From Candidatus Zipacnadia bacterium (GTDB lineage: Bacteria; Armatimonadota; UBA5377; JALGUK01), in assembly GCA_029820875.1 (NCBI GenBank), contig JALGUK010000228.1, positions 1-7,385 of the forward strand: 7,385 nucleotides of DNA, read 5' to 3'. Of this stretch, positions 1 through 5,576 are shown piece after piece (position 1 is the first letter of the stretch; every line of letters starts with the position of its first letter). Under the pieces are notes generated by a model, which was not told the DNA's origin, ran no database searches, and saw nothing but the letters and a program-made list of their open reading frames with translations. The position numbers were made by a program, and so were the translations under genes.

Positions 1-1
1 G

Positions 2-583
2 TACTGCCACGGCAGGGGGGGCGGCATGCACATCGCCGATTTCCACCAGGGCCACCTGGGCGCCAACGCCATCGTCGGCGGCAGCCTGGCCATCGCCACA
101 GGAGCAGCCATGGCCTCGATGTTTCTCGGCACCGACCGCATCTGCGTTTGCCTTGTGGGCGACGGCGCCGCCAACAACGGGATATGCCATGAGGCCTTCA
201 ACTTCGCTTGCATGAGCCAATTCGAGCACGGCGTTCCGGTCATCTTCCTGTTCGAGAACAACCAGTACGGCATGACCGGACAACAGGTCGGCGAGGTGAC
301 CGGCATCCGTTATCTTTCCCAGCGCGGAGCCGGGTACAACCCCGTCAACATGCACGCCGAGACGGTCAACGGCATGAACGTCCTGGCGGTCCGGGACGCC
401 GTCAAGCGGGCCGCGGAGCTGTGCCGCGCCGGCGAGGGGCCTGTGCTGCTCGAATGCGAGACGTATCGGTACATGGGTCACTCCCTCAGTGACAACCGTA
501 CCACCTATCGCACCGAGGAAGAGGAGTCCGCGCCGTTGACCCAATCGCCACGTACGAACAAGAGCTGGTTGAAGCCGGCGTGA
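2..583 (+). CDS. 2-oxo acid dehydrogenase E1 component, alpha part (5' partial, frame-disrupted)
   Basis: This is the alpha half of a thiamine-diphosphate-dependent E1 enzyme, which decarboxylates pyruvate, a branched-chain 2-oxo acid or acetoin and passes the acyl group to lipoyl-E2 in the cytoplasm. The gene enters from outside the window, so about 130 N-terminal residues are probably missing. The frame is open from base 2, reading YCHGRGGGMHIAD, a hallmark of E1 alpha. The ThDP/Mg motif GDGAANNG starts at base 158. PVIFLFENNQYGMT and the phosphorylation-loop-like YRYMGHSLSDNRTTYRTEE follow. After about base 526 the frame gives non-family residues and stops at TGA 581-583. The expected E1 alpha C-terminus (VDPIATYEQELVEAG) continues in the next frame, directly into the beta part. 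That points to a one-base frame change in what was a single alpha-beta polypeptide. Family assignment is firm. The substrate cannot be told from the sequence, because branched-chain, pyruvate and acetoin E1s are alike here. Confidence 0.9.
   Translation, partial: YCHGRGGGMHIADFHQGHLGANAIVGGSLAIATGAAMASMFLGTDRICVCLVGDGAANNGICHEAFNFACMSQFEHGVPVIFLFENNQYGMTGQQVGEVTGIRYLSQRGAGYNPVNMHAETVNGMNVLAVRDAVKRAAELCRAGEGPVLLECETYRYMGHSLSDNRTTYRTEEEESAPLTQSPRTNKSWLKPA
515..529 (+). other. Probable frameshift site joining E1 alpha and E1 beta
   Basis: Family-like sequence is in frame 2 up to about base 525 (YRTEEEE) and in frame 1 from about base 526 (VRAVDPIATYEQELVEAGV). One missing base in the purine-rich stretch gaggaagaggag would restore a continuous reading frame with no stop. 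Frame 1 is closed further upstream by TGA at 490-492, so the switch must lie between 493 and about 528. No classic slippery heptamer (X XXY YYZ) is visible, so a sequencing error or a real mutation is more likely than programmed frameshifting. Confidence 0.75.
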
Positions 584-1770
584 TGACCAAGGAGGAGATA
601 GACGACCTCCACACACAGGTCCAAGGCGAGATAGACGAGGCGGCCGTCGAGGCCGCAAAGCTTGCCGACCCGGACCCAAAGGACATCTACGTCGGCCTCT
701 TCGCCGACACCAGCGCCGACGTAGTGGACGAGAAATGGCGTACCACCGAGACGTTCGCCGAACCACCCGCCGTCCGCCGTGACAACCAGGGTCGCATTCT
801 CTATCGCCACGCCGTGATCGAAGCGCTCGTGGAGGAGATGATGCGCGACCGCCGCGTAATCCTCTACGGGGAAGACGTCGCCGACTACGGCGGGGCATTC
901 CAGGCGACGCGCGGCATACTGGATGTCTTCGGGCGCAAGCGCGTCTTCAACACCCCCATCTCGGAGGCGGCTATCATCGGCACGGGCGTCGGCGCGGCGA
1001 TGGCCGGGATGCGGCCGGTGGTGGAGATAATGTACATAGACTTCATGCTGATGGCGGGCGACCAGCTCTGCAACCAGGCGGCCAAGGCAAGGTACATGTT
1101 CGGCGGCAAGGCGAAGATTCCGCTGGTCATCCGCACCACCATAGGCGGCGGCAAGGGCTACGCAGGCCAGCACTCGCAGAGCCTCGAGGCCTTCTGCACG
1201 ATGTTCCCGGGTCTTAAGGTCGTCGCTCCCTCGACCGCCTACGATGTCAAGGGCTTGCTCAAGGCCGCCATCCGCGACGACAACCCGGTGGTCTTTATCG
1301 AGCACCAAAACCTTTATACGGAGAAGGACGTCGTGCCCGAGGGCGAGGAGTACACGCTCCCGCTCGGCGAGGGAGTCGTCCGGCGGGAGGGGACGGACAT
1401 CACGGTCGTTGCATACAGTTTCATGGCGTCCGTCGCGGCCGAGGCGGCCCGGATGGCCGAGGAGGAAGGCATCAGCGTGGAGCTTGTGGACCCCCGCACG
1501 CTGATTCCGCTCGACGAGGATTTAATTGTTGAATCGGTGCGCAAGACTGGCCGCTTGCTGGTCGTCTGCCAGGCCCCCAAAACCGGCTGCTTCGGGGAGC
1601 ACATTGTATTCGTGGCCCAAAGCCGCGCATTCGACTCGCTGAAAGCTCCCGCCCGAATCGTCGCCGCTCATGATGTCCCGCCACCGATGGCAGCGCCGCT
1701 GGAGCGCGAGAACCTTCCGTCGCCGGAGAAGGTACTGCGCAACATCAAGGAGTTGTTGGGGAAGGCGTAA
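583..1770 (+). CDS. 2-oxo acid dehydrogenase E1 component, beta part (with the alpha C-terminus at its front)
   Basis: This is the beta half of the E1 ThDP enzyme, about 395 residues from ATG 583 (GTG 580 is equally possible). Residues 1 to about 35 (MTKEEIDDLHTQVQGEIDEA onward) match the end of E1 alpha. A linker of about 30 residues follows (DIYVGLFADTSADVVDEKW). The E1 beta transketolase pyrimidine domain then starts near GRILYRHAVIEALVEEM. It has YGEDVADYGGAFQATRGI (the conserved Glu at 871-873 is expected to contact ThDP), FNTPISEAAIIGTGVGAAM, and the loop GGGKGYAGQHSQSLEA with His at 1171-1173. The C-terminal transketolase domain follows, with VELVDPRTLIPLDEDLI and the ending APLERENLPSPEKV. 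A standalone beta is about 325 residues, so the extra N-terminus fits a former alpha-beta fusion. The upstream stop and this ATG overlap as TGATG, so re-initiation could still yield beta if the frame change is real. No E2 or E3 gene follows in the window. Confidence 0.92.
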   Translation: MTKEEIDDLHTQVQGEIDEAAVEAAKLADPDPKDIYVGLFADTSADVVDEKWRTTETFAEPPAVRRDNQGRILYRHAVIEALVEEMMRDRRVILYGEDVADYGGAFQATRGILDVFGRKRVFNTPISEAAIIGTGVGAAMAGMRPVVEIMYIDFMLMAGDQLCNQAAKARYMFGGKAKIPLVIRTTIGGGKGYAGQHSQSLEAFCTMFPGLKVVAPSTAYDVKGLLKAAIRDDNPVVFIEHQNLYTEKDVVPEGEEYTLPLGEGVVRREGTDITVVAYSFMASVAAEAARMAEEEGISVELVDPRTLIPLDEDLIVESVRKTGRLLVVCQAPKTGCFGEHIVFVAQSRAFDSLKAPARIVAAHDVPPPMAAPLERENLPSPEKVLRNIKELLGKA

Positions 1771-1775
1771 AGGCC

Positions 1776-1879
1776 TGTCATTCTGAGGCGCAAAGCGCCG
1801 AAGAATCTCGCCGTTGTCGGCCGTCACCGTCCGGCGCTGCAGAGAAACGTAGAGATTCTTCGCTGCGCTCAGAATGACA
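1776..1879. repeat. Large imperfect inverted repeat, HSERSEES-type intergenic palindrome
   Basis: The left arm is 1776-1809 (tgtcattctgag...gaagaatctc) and the right arm 1852-1879 (gagattctt...cagaatgaca). Reverse-complementing the right arm gives the same 12-base and 10-base ends. The arms differ only in the middle: 12 bases (gcgcaaagcgcc) on the left and 6 (cgcagc) on the right. The arms are separated by 42 bases. Read on the minus strand, the right arm gives CHSERSEES, a peptide known as a spurious translation of dispersed palindromes in many bacterial phyla. In RNA it would form a long hairpin after the E1 stop codon and could act as a 3' end or processing element, but there is no U-tract. 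Confidence 0.85.
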
Positions 1880-1963
1880 AAGAATTCCAGGGCGGAGCCG
1901 AAATATCCGCAATGTCATATCCCGCCAGTGTAGGGGCCGACAGGCGCCGCGTAGTGGATAGAC

Positions 1964-1967
1964 AGGA
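1964..1967 (+). promoter_or_regulatory. Ribosome binding site (AGGA) for the mannitol-1-phosphate dehydrogenase
   Basis: AGGA lies 9 bases before GTG 1977. It supports that GTG as the start, and the family's N-terminal Rossmann strand begins at the next codon. Confidence 0.55.
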
Positions 1968-1976
1968 CTGATTAAC

Positions 1977-3218
1977 GTGAAACTCGTCCAGATTGGTGCA
2001 GGAAACATCGGCAGGTCCTTCATCGGGCAACTCTTTTCACGAGCAGGCTATGAGGTCGTCTTCCTCGACGTAATGCCCGAAATTATCAACGCCCTCAACG
2101 AACGGGGAAGCTACATCGTCCAGATTAAGGACGAAAAGCCCGAAACGCTCGTCATCGAAAACGTCCGGGCCGTCAATTCCCGCGATGTGGAAGCCGCCGC
2201 GGCAGAAATCGCCTCGGCGGATATCATCGCCACGGCGGTTGGAGCAAATGCCCTCCCGCACGTGTATCCTACCCTTGCCAAAGGCATCGCTCTACGTCAT
2301 GAGCAAGGCGGCGGTCCAATCGACATAATAATCGCCGAGAACCTGCGCAACGCCGCCGACCACTTCCGCAAGGGGCTCCGTGAACATCTGCCCGAGGGCT
2401 TCCCGCTCGACGATATGGTCGGGCTTGTGGAAACCAGCATCGGCAAGATGGTCCCGATAATGACCGAGGAGCAGAAGAAGGGGGATCCGACGCTCGTTTT
2501 CGCGGAGGCGTACAATACGCTCATCGTGGACGCCAAGGCGTTCAAGAATCCCATTCCGAATGTGCAGGGTCTTTCGCCCAAAGAGAACATGGCGGCATAC
2601 GTGGACCGAAAGCTTTTCATCCACAACCTCGGTCACGGCATTTGCGTGTATCTCGGGCACCTGGCACTGCCGCGGGCGCGCCTGACATGGGAGGTAATCG
2701 CCGACCCGACCTTAAACGCGGCCGTCCGCGAAGGGATGTGGGAATCGGCACGGGCATTGATTGCCGAGTACCCCAATGAGTTCAACAAGCAAAACCTCGG
2801 CGAGCACATTGATGACCTGATCCGGCGCTTTGCAAACAAGGCACTCGGCGATACGATTTATCGCGTCGGCCGGGATATCATCCGCAAACTCGGTCCGAGC
2901 GAACGCATGATAGGCAGTTTGCGCATGTGTGCAAAGCACGACGTCAGCGCGCCCACCATCACACTCGCAACCGCAGCCGCCATGCTCTTCCGGGCGACCG
3001 ATGAGCGCGGCCAGATGTACGCGAGGGACGAAGAATTCGTCAAGACGATTTATCCGCTCGGGCCGGAGCATGTCCTGCGCACCGTCTGCCGGCTAAAGCC
3101 CGGCGACCCCGACGATGATAAGGTCTACCGCAACGTCCTGGCCGCGCATCGCTTCATAACCGAAAGTCTTGACCACGGGGCGCCGTGGGTGGGGAGGTTC
3201 CGCATCCCCTCACGGTGA
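1977..3218 (+). CDS. mtlD: Mannitol-1-phosphate 5-dehydrogenase family protein
   Basis: This is a cytoplasmic NAD-dependent long-chain polyol dehydrogenase that is expected to interconvert mannitol 1-phosphate and fructose 6-phosphate. The 413 residues start at GTG 1977. The N-terminal Rossmann motif is MKLVQIGAGNIGRSFIG, ending in the acidic FLDV. Then come ATAVGANALPHVYPTLAKGI, IIIAENLRNA, VGLVETSIGKMVP and LIVDAKAFKNPIPNVQGL, all placed as in E. coli MtlD. The catalytic signature of polyol-specific long-chain dehydrogenases, K-x4-N-x2-H, is intact: K212, N217 and H220 in RKLFIHNLGHG. The C-terminal helical domain holds DTIYRVGRDIIRKLGPSERM and AAAMLFRATDERG. It is about 30 residues longer than E. 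coli MtlD, mostly at the C-terminus. No mannitol PTS or regulator is adjacent, so the physiological substrate could be a related hexitol or uronate-derived phosphate. Family certain, exact substrate inferred. Confidence 0.9.
   Translation: MKLVQIGAGNIGRSFIGQLFSRAGYEVVFLDVMPEIINALNERGSYIVQIKDEKPETLVIENVRAVNSRDVEAAAAEIASADIIATAVGANALPHVYPTLAKGIALRHEQGGGPIDIIIAENLRNAADHFRKGLREHLPEGFPLDDMVGLVETSIGKMVPIMTEEQKKGDPTLVFAEAYNTLIVDAKAFKNPIPNVQGLSPKENMAAYVDRKLFIHNLGHGICVYLGHLALPRARLTWEVIADPTLNAAVREGMWESARALIAEYPNEFNKQNLGEHIDDLIRRFANKALGDTIYRVGRDIIRKLGPSERMIGSLRMCAKHDVSAPTITLATAAAMLFRATDERGQMYARDEEFVKTIYPLGPEHVLRTVCRLKPGDPDDDKVYRNVLAAHRFITESLDHGAPWVGRFRIPSR
3183..3215 (+). terminator. Hairpin at the end of the mtlD-like gene (weak terminator candidate)
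   Basis: The outer stem is ccgtg (3183-3187) with cacgg (3211-3215). The inner stem is gggga (3191-3195) with tcccc (3205-3209) around a 9-base loop, with a 3-versus-1 bulge between the stems. It overlaps the last codons and is not followed by a T-run, so rho-independent termination is doubtful. Confidence 0.25.
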
Positions 3219-3273
3219 AGCGGAACCCGTTAGTTTGCACAAACATCGTGAAGCTGAATGAGAAAATCGCGCC

Positions 3274-3279
3274 TACAAT
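3274..3279 (+). promoter_or_regulatory. Possible -10 box for the GNAT/CBM9 pair
   Basis: TACAAT matches the TATAAT consensus at five of six positions and lies 24 bases before ATG 3304, in the only intergenic gap ahead of the pair. No convincing -35 box stands 16-18 bases upstream; TTGCAC at 3234-3239 is too far away. Weak support. Confidence 0.2.
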
Positions 3280-3303
3280 GCCAAAACAAACGGTGGCGAC
3301 GAC

Positions 3304-3816
3304 ATGCTTCAGATTACTCCATACCGTCCAGGCGACGAAAGGCACATGCAGGAGATTGCACCCCGCGCATTCGGGGTCTATGCGCGTCTCGGAATTGACA
3401 AGACCCTCCCGCGCGAGAAGACCAACGAGTGTTACCGCCGGGAGGCGCTCGGGTACGCGCAACGCGCCCAAGCGGGGGAAGACGGCTTCCAAGTGCTCGT
3501 GGCACGCAAGGGCGGCCGGGTCGTCGGATACATCGTGGTCGGCCTGGATCGGAACATGTCGAATGCCTACGGTTTCACCTGGGGGCACATCATCTCCCTC
3601 GCGGTGGACCCTGATGAGCATGGAGCCGGCATCGGCACTCGGCTCATCCAGGCAGGCTTGCACTGGCTGAAAGACAGCGGCGCCGAATATGTTGAAGTGG
3701 GCACAGACCAGAACAACATCGCCGCCATCCGGGCATATGAAAAGTGCGGGTTCAGAGTAATCTACAGTGGCATTACACTTTCGCAGTTTCTCCGGGAGCC
3801 ATCTCAAGCAGAATGA
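3304..3816 (+). CDS. GNAT family N-acetyltransferase
   Basis: This is a predicted acetyl-CoA-dependent N-acetyltransferase of 170 residues, the normal size for a single GNAT domain. The N-terminal strand and helix are ITPYRPGDERHMQEI. The mid strands are FQVLVARKGGRVVGYIVVGL. Motif A is ISLAVDPDEHGAGIGTRLIQAG, with the pyrophosphate-binding signature at H106-G107-A108-G109-I110-G111. Motif B, VEVGTDQNNIAAIRAYEKCGF, has N137/N138 and Y145 in the usual places for RimI-type enzymes. The acceptor (protein N-terminus, amine or antibiotic) cannot be deduced. The start is ATG 3304, with a weak purine patch (GGTGG 3292-3296) 7 bases upstream. The stop TGA 3814-3816 shares a base with the Shine-Dalgarno of the next gene, so the two are probably co-transcribed and coupled. 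Confidence 0.85.
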   Translation: MLQITPYRPGDERHMQEIAPRAFGVYARLGIDKTLPREKTNECYRREALGYAQRAQAGEDGFQVLVARKGGRVVGYIVVGLDRNMSNAYGFTWGHIISLAVDPDEHGAGIGTRLIQAGLHWLKDSGAEYVEVGTDQNNIAAIRAYEKCGFRVIYSGITLSQFLREPSQAE

Positions 3817-3821
3817 GGAGG
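3816..3821 (+). promoter_or_regulatory. Strong ribosome binding site that fixes the start of the CBM9-like protein
   Basis: A perfect AGGAGG stands 8 bases before ATG 3830. Its first base is the last base of the GNAT stop codon. It argues for ATG 3830 over the upstream in-frame codon at 3767, which would put a hydrophilic stretch before the signal peptide. Confidence 0.85.
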
Positions 3822-3829
3822 CGACGGCG

Positions 3830-4654
3830 ATGTCAGCGAGATTCGCACCACTCGCCGTAGCCATGCTTCTGATGTCGCTCAGCCGTCTCGACGCCCAGTC
3901 GGCGGCCTCGTCAGCGGTGCCGGCATACGGATGTTTTCGGGCAAGCGGCCCGATTATAGTCGACGGCCTTCTGACGGAGCGGGACTGGAACCCCTTGACT
4001 GTGGTTCACCTCACCTCCTGGGACGGCAAACGGCGCGAGAATCCTCCGACCTCCGCCTGGATGTGCTGGGACGATACGAACCTCTATGTGGCGTTCAACT
4101 GTACGGACTCGGACGTGAGTTATTACGAGTTTGCAGTTAATCCGGCCGGCAGCACCCTCGACGCCCACTTCCAGGATGGCCACGATTCGGAAGGCCTGGA
4201 CCCAAAGCATTGGAATTGCACGGGCTTCACTGCAGCGGTTACGGTCTTCGGAACCTTGAACTCCAGCTCCGACCACGATGCCGGCTGGACCGCCGAGCTG
4301 GCGATTCCGTTTGCTGCTCTCGACGACGCGGGCAACCGCCCACCCCAACAGGGAGAGAGCTGGCACGTCAACCTGTGCCGGATTGAACTCGCACCCGAAG
4401 GCGCTTACTATCTTACCTGGTCGCCCACACTAACCCCCAAACCCGACTTCCATGTCCCGGCACGCTTTGGTGTCATACACTTCGCGGGGTACTTGTCCCA
4501 GCGTCTCATGCCTCCGCATCCGTCACCACCAACACCCCCCGCACAAACGGCTTCGTCGGCAAGGCCCGTCTCCGCTTCGGTGATAATTATCGCCATTGCA
4601 GTTGCGTTTCTGATAACGATAATCGTCGCATTGAAGCGAAGAGTGCCCAACTGA
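3830..4654 (+). CDS. Secreted, C-terminally membrane-anchored CBM9-like domain protein (shortened)
   Basis: The protein has 274 residues. It starts with a Sec signal peptide (MSARFAPLAVAMLLMSLSRLDA, cleavage expected after A22). A CBM9-like/DOMON-type sugar-binding fold follows: PIIVDGLLTERDWN (41-54), TSAWMCWDDTNLYVAFNCTD (74-93), YYEFAVNPAGSTLDA (98-112), then GWTAELAIPFAAL and WHVNLCRIE. After a Pro/Ser/Thr-rich linker (about 228-248) comes a transmembrane helix (about 250-268), then KRR, giving an N-outside topology. The mature part has five cysteines (C35, C79, C91, C130, C183). Odd point: in this family 20-30 residues carrying a D-x-VEvFiDP strand normally sit between the 'D-x-D' turn (93-95) and the YYEF strand. 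Here they are absent with the frame kept. The protein is coupled to the upstream GNAT. The ligand is unknown, and a role as a surface-anchored binding module is inference. Confidence 0.8.
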   Translation: MSARFAPLAVAMLLMSLSRLDAQSAASSAVPAYGCFRASGPIIVDGLLTERDWNPLTVVHLTSWDGKRRENPPTSAWMCWDDTNLYVAFNCTDSDVSYYEFAVNPAGSTLDAHFQDGHDSEGLDPKHWNCTGFTAAVTVFGTLNSSSDHDAGWTAELAIPFAALDDAGNRPPQQGESWHVNLCRIELAPEGAYYLTWSPTLTPKPDFHVPARFGVIHFAGYLSQRLMPPHPSPPTPPAQTASSARPVSASVIIIAIAVAFLITIIVALKRRVPN

Positions 4655-4659
4655 TGGAA

Positions 4660-4736
4660 AGCCGCAATGAGCGGCTACATGGTCGCATACTTTTGCATCA
4701 TTTTTGCAGTTCGGTAACGCTGTATAGCCGCTGATT
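4660..4736 (+). other. Competing hairpins between the CBM9-like gene and the pseudopilin gene
   Basis: Segment A (agccgc, 4660-4665) pairs perfectly with segment B (gcggct, 4671-4676) around a 5-base loop. Segment B, inside aatgagcggcta (4666-4677), also pairs at 11 of 12 positions with tagccgctgatt (4725-4736). The two structures exclude each other. Two T-runs (4691-4694 and 4701-4705) lie in the long loop. It could be an inefficient terminator or an attenuator-like leader, but no leader peptide or ligand motif is seen. The remainder of 4655-4845 shows no gene. Confidence 0.35.
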
Positions 4737-4834
4737 ATGGTACAAAGGCAACAGGTATGTCGGTGTGGCATATCCGGCCGGCAGCCACAGAGACCTGCAA
4801 ACCCTACCATCCATCAATTGCGTTGCGATAGGGC

Positions 4835-4840
4835 AGGTGG
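4835..4840 (+). promoter_or_regulatory. Ribosome binding site supporting GTG 4846 as the pseudopilin start
   Basis: AGGTGG stands 5 bases before GTG 4846. That start gives an 11-residue, arginine-containing leader ending in Gly, as expected for a type IV prepilin. The upstream in-frame GTG codons at 4837/4840 have poorer spacing, and GTG 4765 would give a 38-residue leader. Confidence 0.55.
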
Positions 4841-4845
4841 TGACA

Positions 4846-5262
4846 GTGCTGCGACCGCTGAACAGACCTCACGATGGGTTCACGCTCATAGAAGTTCTGC
4901 TGGTCATTGTAATCATCGCTCTGTTGGCGGCTATCATCATCCCCAGACTGCTGGGGGCTAAACGTGCAGCCAGTGAAGCGGCGCTGATGGCTGACCTTCG
5001 CGAGATTCGCAGCGCTTTAGAGCGGTTTGCGGCAGATATGGGCCGCTACCCCCTCAAGCTTGATGAGTTGTATCTGCAACAAAGCGTCCCGGAGGCGGAC
5101 CGCCCATTCTGGAAAGGGCCGTACCTGCGCACCGATTATAACCGGGTGCCTTTAGACCCCATCACCGGTAAGCGCGACTGGCGATATGACCCGACCACCG
5201 GCTCTATCTGTAGCGCCTCCACGGGGACGGCGATAAACGGCACCAAGTACAGCCTGTGGTGA
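4846..5262 (+). CDS. Type IV pilin-like/type II secretion pseudopilin (GspG-like)
   Basis: This is a small prepilin-type protein (138 residues from GTG 4846) that prepilin peptidase should process and that should assemble into a periplasmic pseudopilus or pilus. The leader MLRPLNRPHDG ends in Gly and is followed by FTLIEVLLVIVIIALLAAII, with the conserved Glu at mature position 5 and the helix running into PRLLGAKRAASEAAL. The C-terminal part resembles major-pseudopilin-like proteins: RYPLKLDELY, WKGPYLR, then VPLDPITGKRDWRYDPTTG and a terminal Trp. The start is uncertain because all candidates are GTG codons; 4765 would be the longest. No ATPase, secretin, platform protein or prepilin peptidase gene is in the window, so it must be an orphan component served by machinery encoded elsewhere. 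Family certain; whether it serves secretion, a pilus or something else is open. Confidence 0.85.
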   Translation: MLRPLNRPHDGFTLIEVLLVIVIIALLAAIIIPRLLGAKRAASEAALMADLREIRSALERFAADMGRYPLKLDELYLQQSVPEADRPFWKGPYLRTDYNRVPLDPITGKRDWRYDPTTGSICSASTGTAINGTKYSLW

Positions 5263-5445
5263 CACGGCTTCAGTTCAGCTCCCCAGCCTGAGGCGGATAG
5301 CCAGCCTCGTCCTGATTTAATCCTCGCAGGATGTGCGGCAGCGTGTGTCGAAAAGGCCGGCTGAGCACATCCAAGCTATCTCCACCGGGCCTATCATTGT
5401 GGGTGGAGACAAAAGTGGCCCCACCATCAGATGCATATAGGGCAG

Positions 5446-5465
5446 CGTGGGCCTTCTTGCCCACG
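5446..5465. repeat. Short perfect palindrome, possible dispersed REP-like element
   Basis: The arms cgtgggc and gcccacg flank cttctt. The hairpin lies 5' of the large secreted gene and is not followed by a T-run. Copy number in the genome is unknown from here. Confidence 0.4.
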
Positions 5466-5565
5466 TCGAACAGGTGAAGGACGCCCTCACCGCTCGACAT
5501 CGCCTGGCACGGCGCTTCGGGCCGAAGCAGGGGAGGCAAGCGGTTACTCCAAGCCAGGCGCGCAA

Positions 5566-5571
5566 GGGGGA
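5566..5571 (+). promoter_or_regulatory. Ribosome binding site of the large secreted protein
   Basis: GGGGGA, preceded by AA, stands 5 bases before ATG 5577. The ATG is directly followed by a signal peptide, which supports this start. Confidence 0.5.
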
Positions 5572-5576
5572 TTCAG

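Larger units (their letters stand above)
5263..5576. other. 314-base gap without a supported gene; contains hairpins
   Basis: No open frame with family resemblance or a good ribosome site is seen on either strand. It holds a perfect 7-bp stem with a 6-base loop (cgtgggc cttctt gcccacg, 5446-5465) and a second palindrome, gcttcgg-g-ccgaagc (5514-5528). There is also an imperfect direct repeat of ggcagcgtg followed by gtcga (5337-5351, and 5441-5469, where the hairpin sits inside the copy). Read on the minus strand, the hairpin gives VGKKAHA, a peptide style I associate with dispersed intergenic repeats in environmental bacteria. That association is from memory and not checked. Confidence 0.4.

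Noticed and set aside
515..529. Programmed -1 ribosomal frameshift in E1
   Set aside because: The direction is right, but there is no slippery heptamer and no obvious downstream pseudoknot. A plain indel explains the data better.
505..1308. 267-codon open frame on the minus strand
   Set aside because: It lies entirely antisense to the E1 alpha/beta coding sequence with its conserved motifs. The translation is His/Asp/Val-rich with no family pattern, typical of a shadow frame in GC-rich DNA.
1778..2023. Short minus-strand open frame containing CHSERSEES
   Set aside because: It is created by the intergenic inverted repeat. Such peptides are recognised spurious translations.
3234..3262. TTGCAC as a -35 box with a -10 about 17 bases downstream
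   Set aside because: The bases at the proper spacing (atgaga/tgagaa) do not resemble TATAAT, and the good TACAAT is 34 bases away.
3185..3670. 161-codon + strand frame overlapping the end of the mtlD-like gene and the GNAT gene
   Set aside because: It is out of frame with both well-supported genes, is rich in Arg/Ser/Thr, and lacks any motif.
3154..3864. 236-codon open frame on the minus strand
   Set aside because: It is antisense to the GNAT gene, whose motifs A and B are clear, and it crosses gene boundaries on both sides.
5270..5539. 89-codon minus-strand open frame filling the gap before the secreted protein
   Set aside because: It reads through the 5446-5465 hairpin and gives a repeat-like VGKKAHA peptide. 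No ribosome site or family resemblance supports it as a gene.
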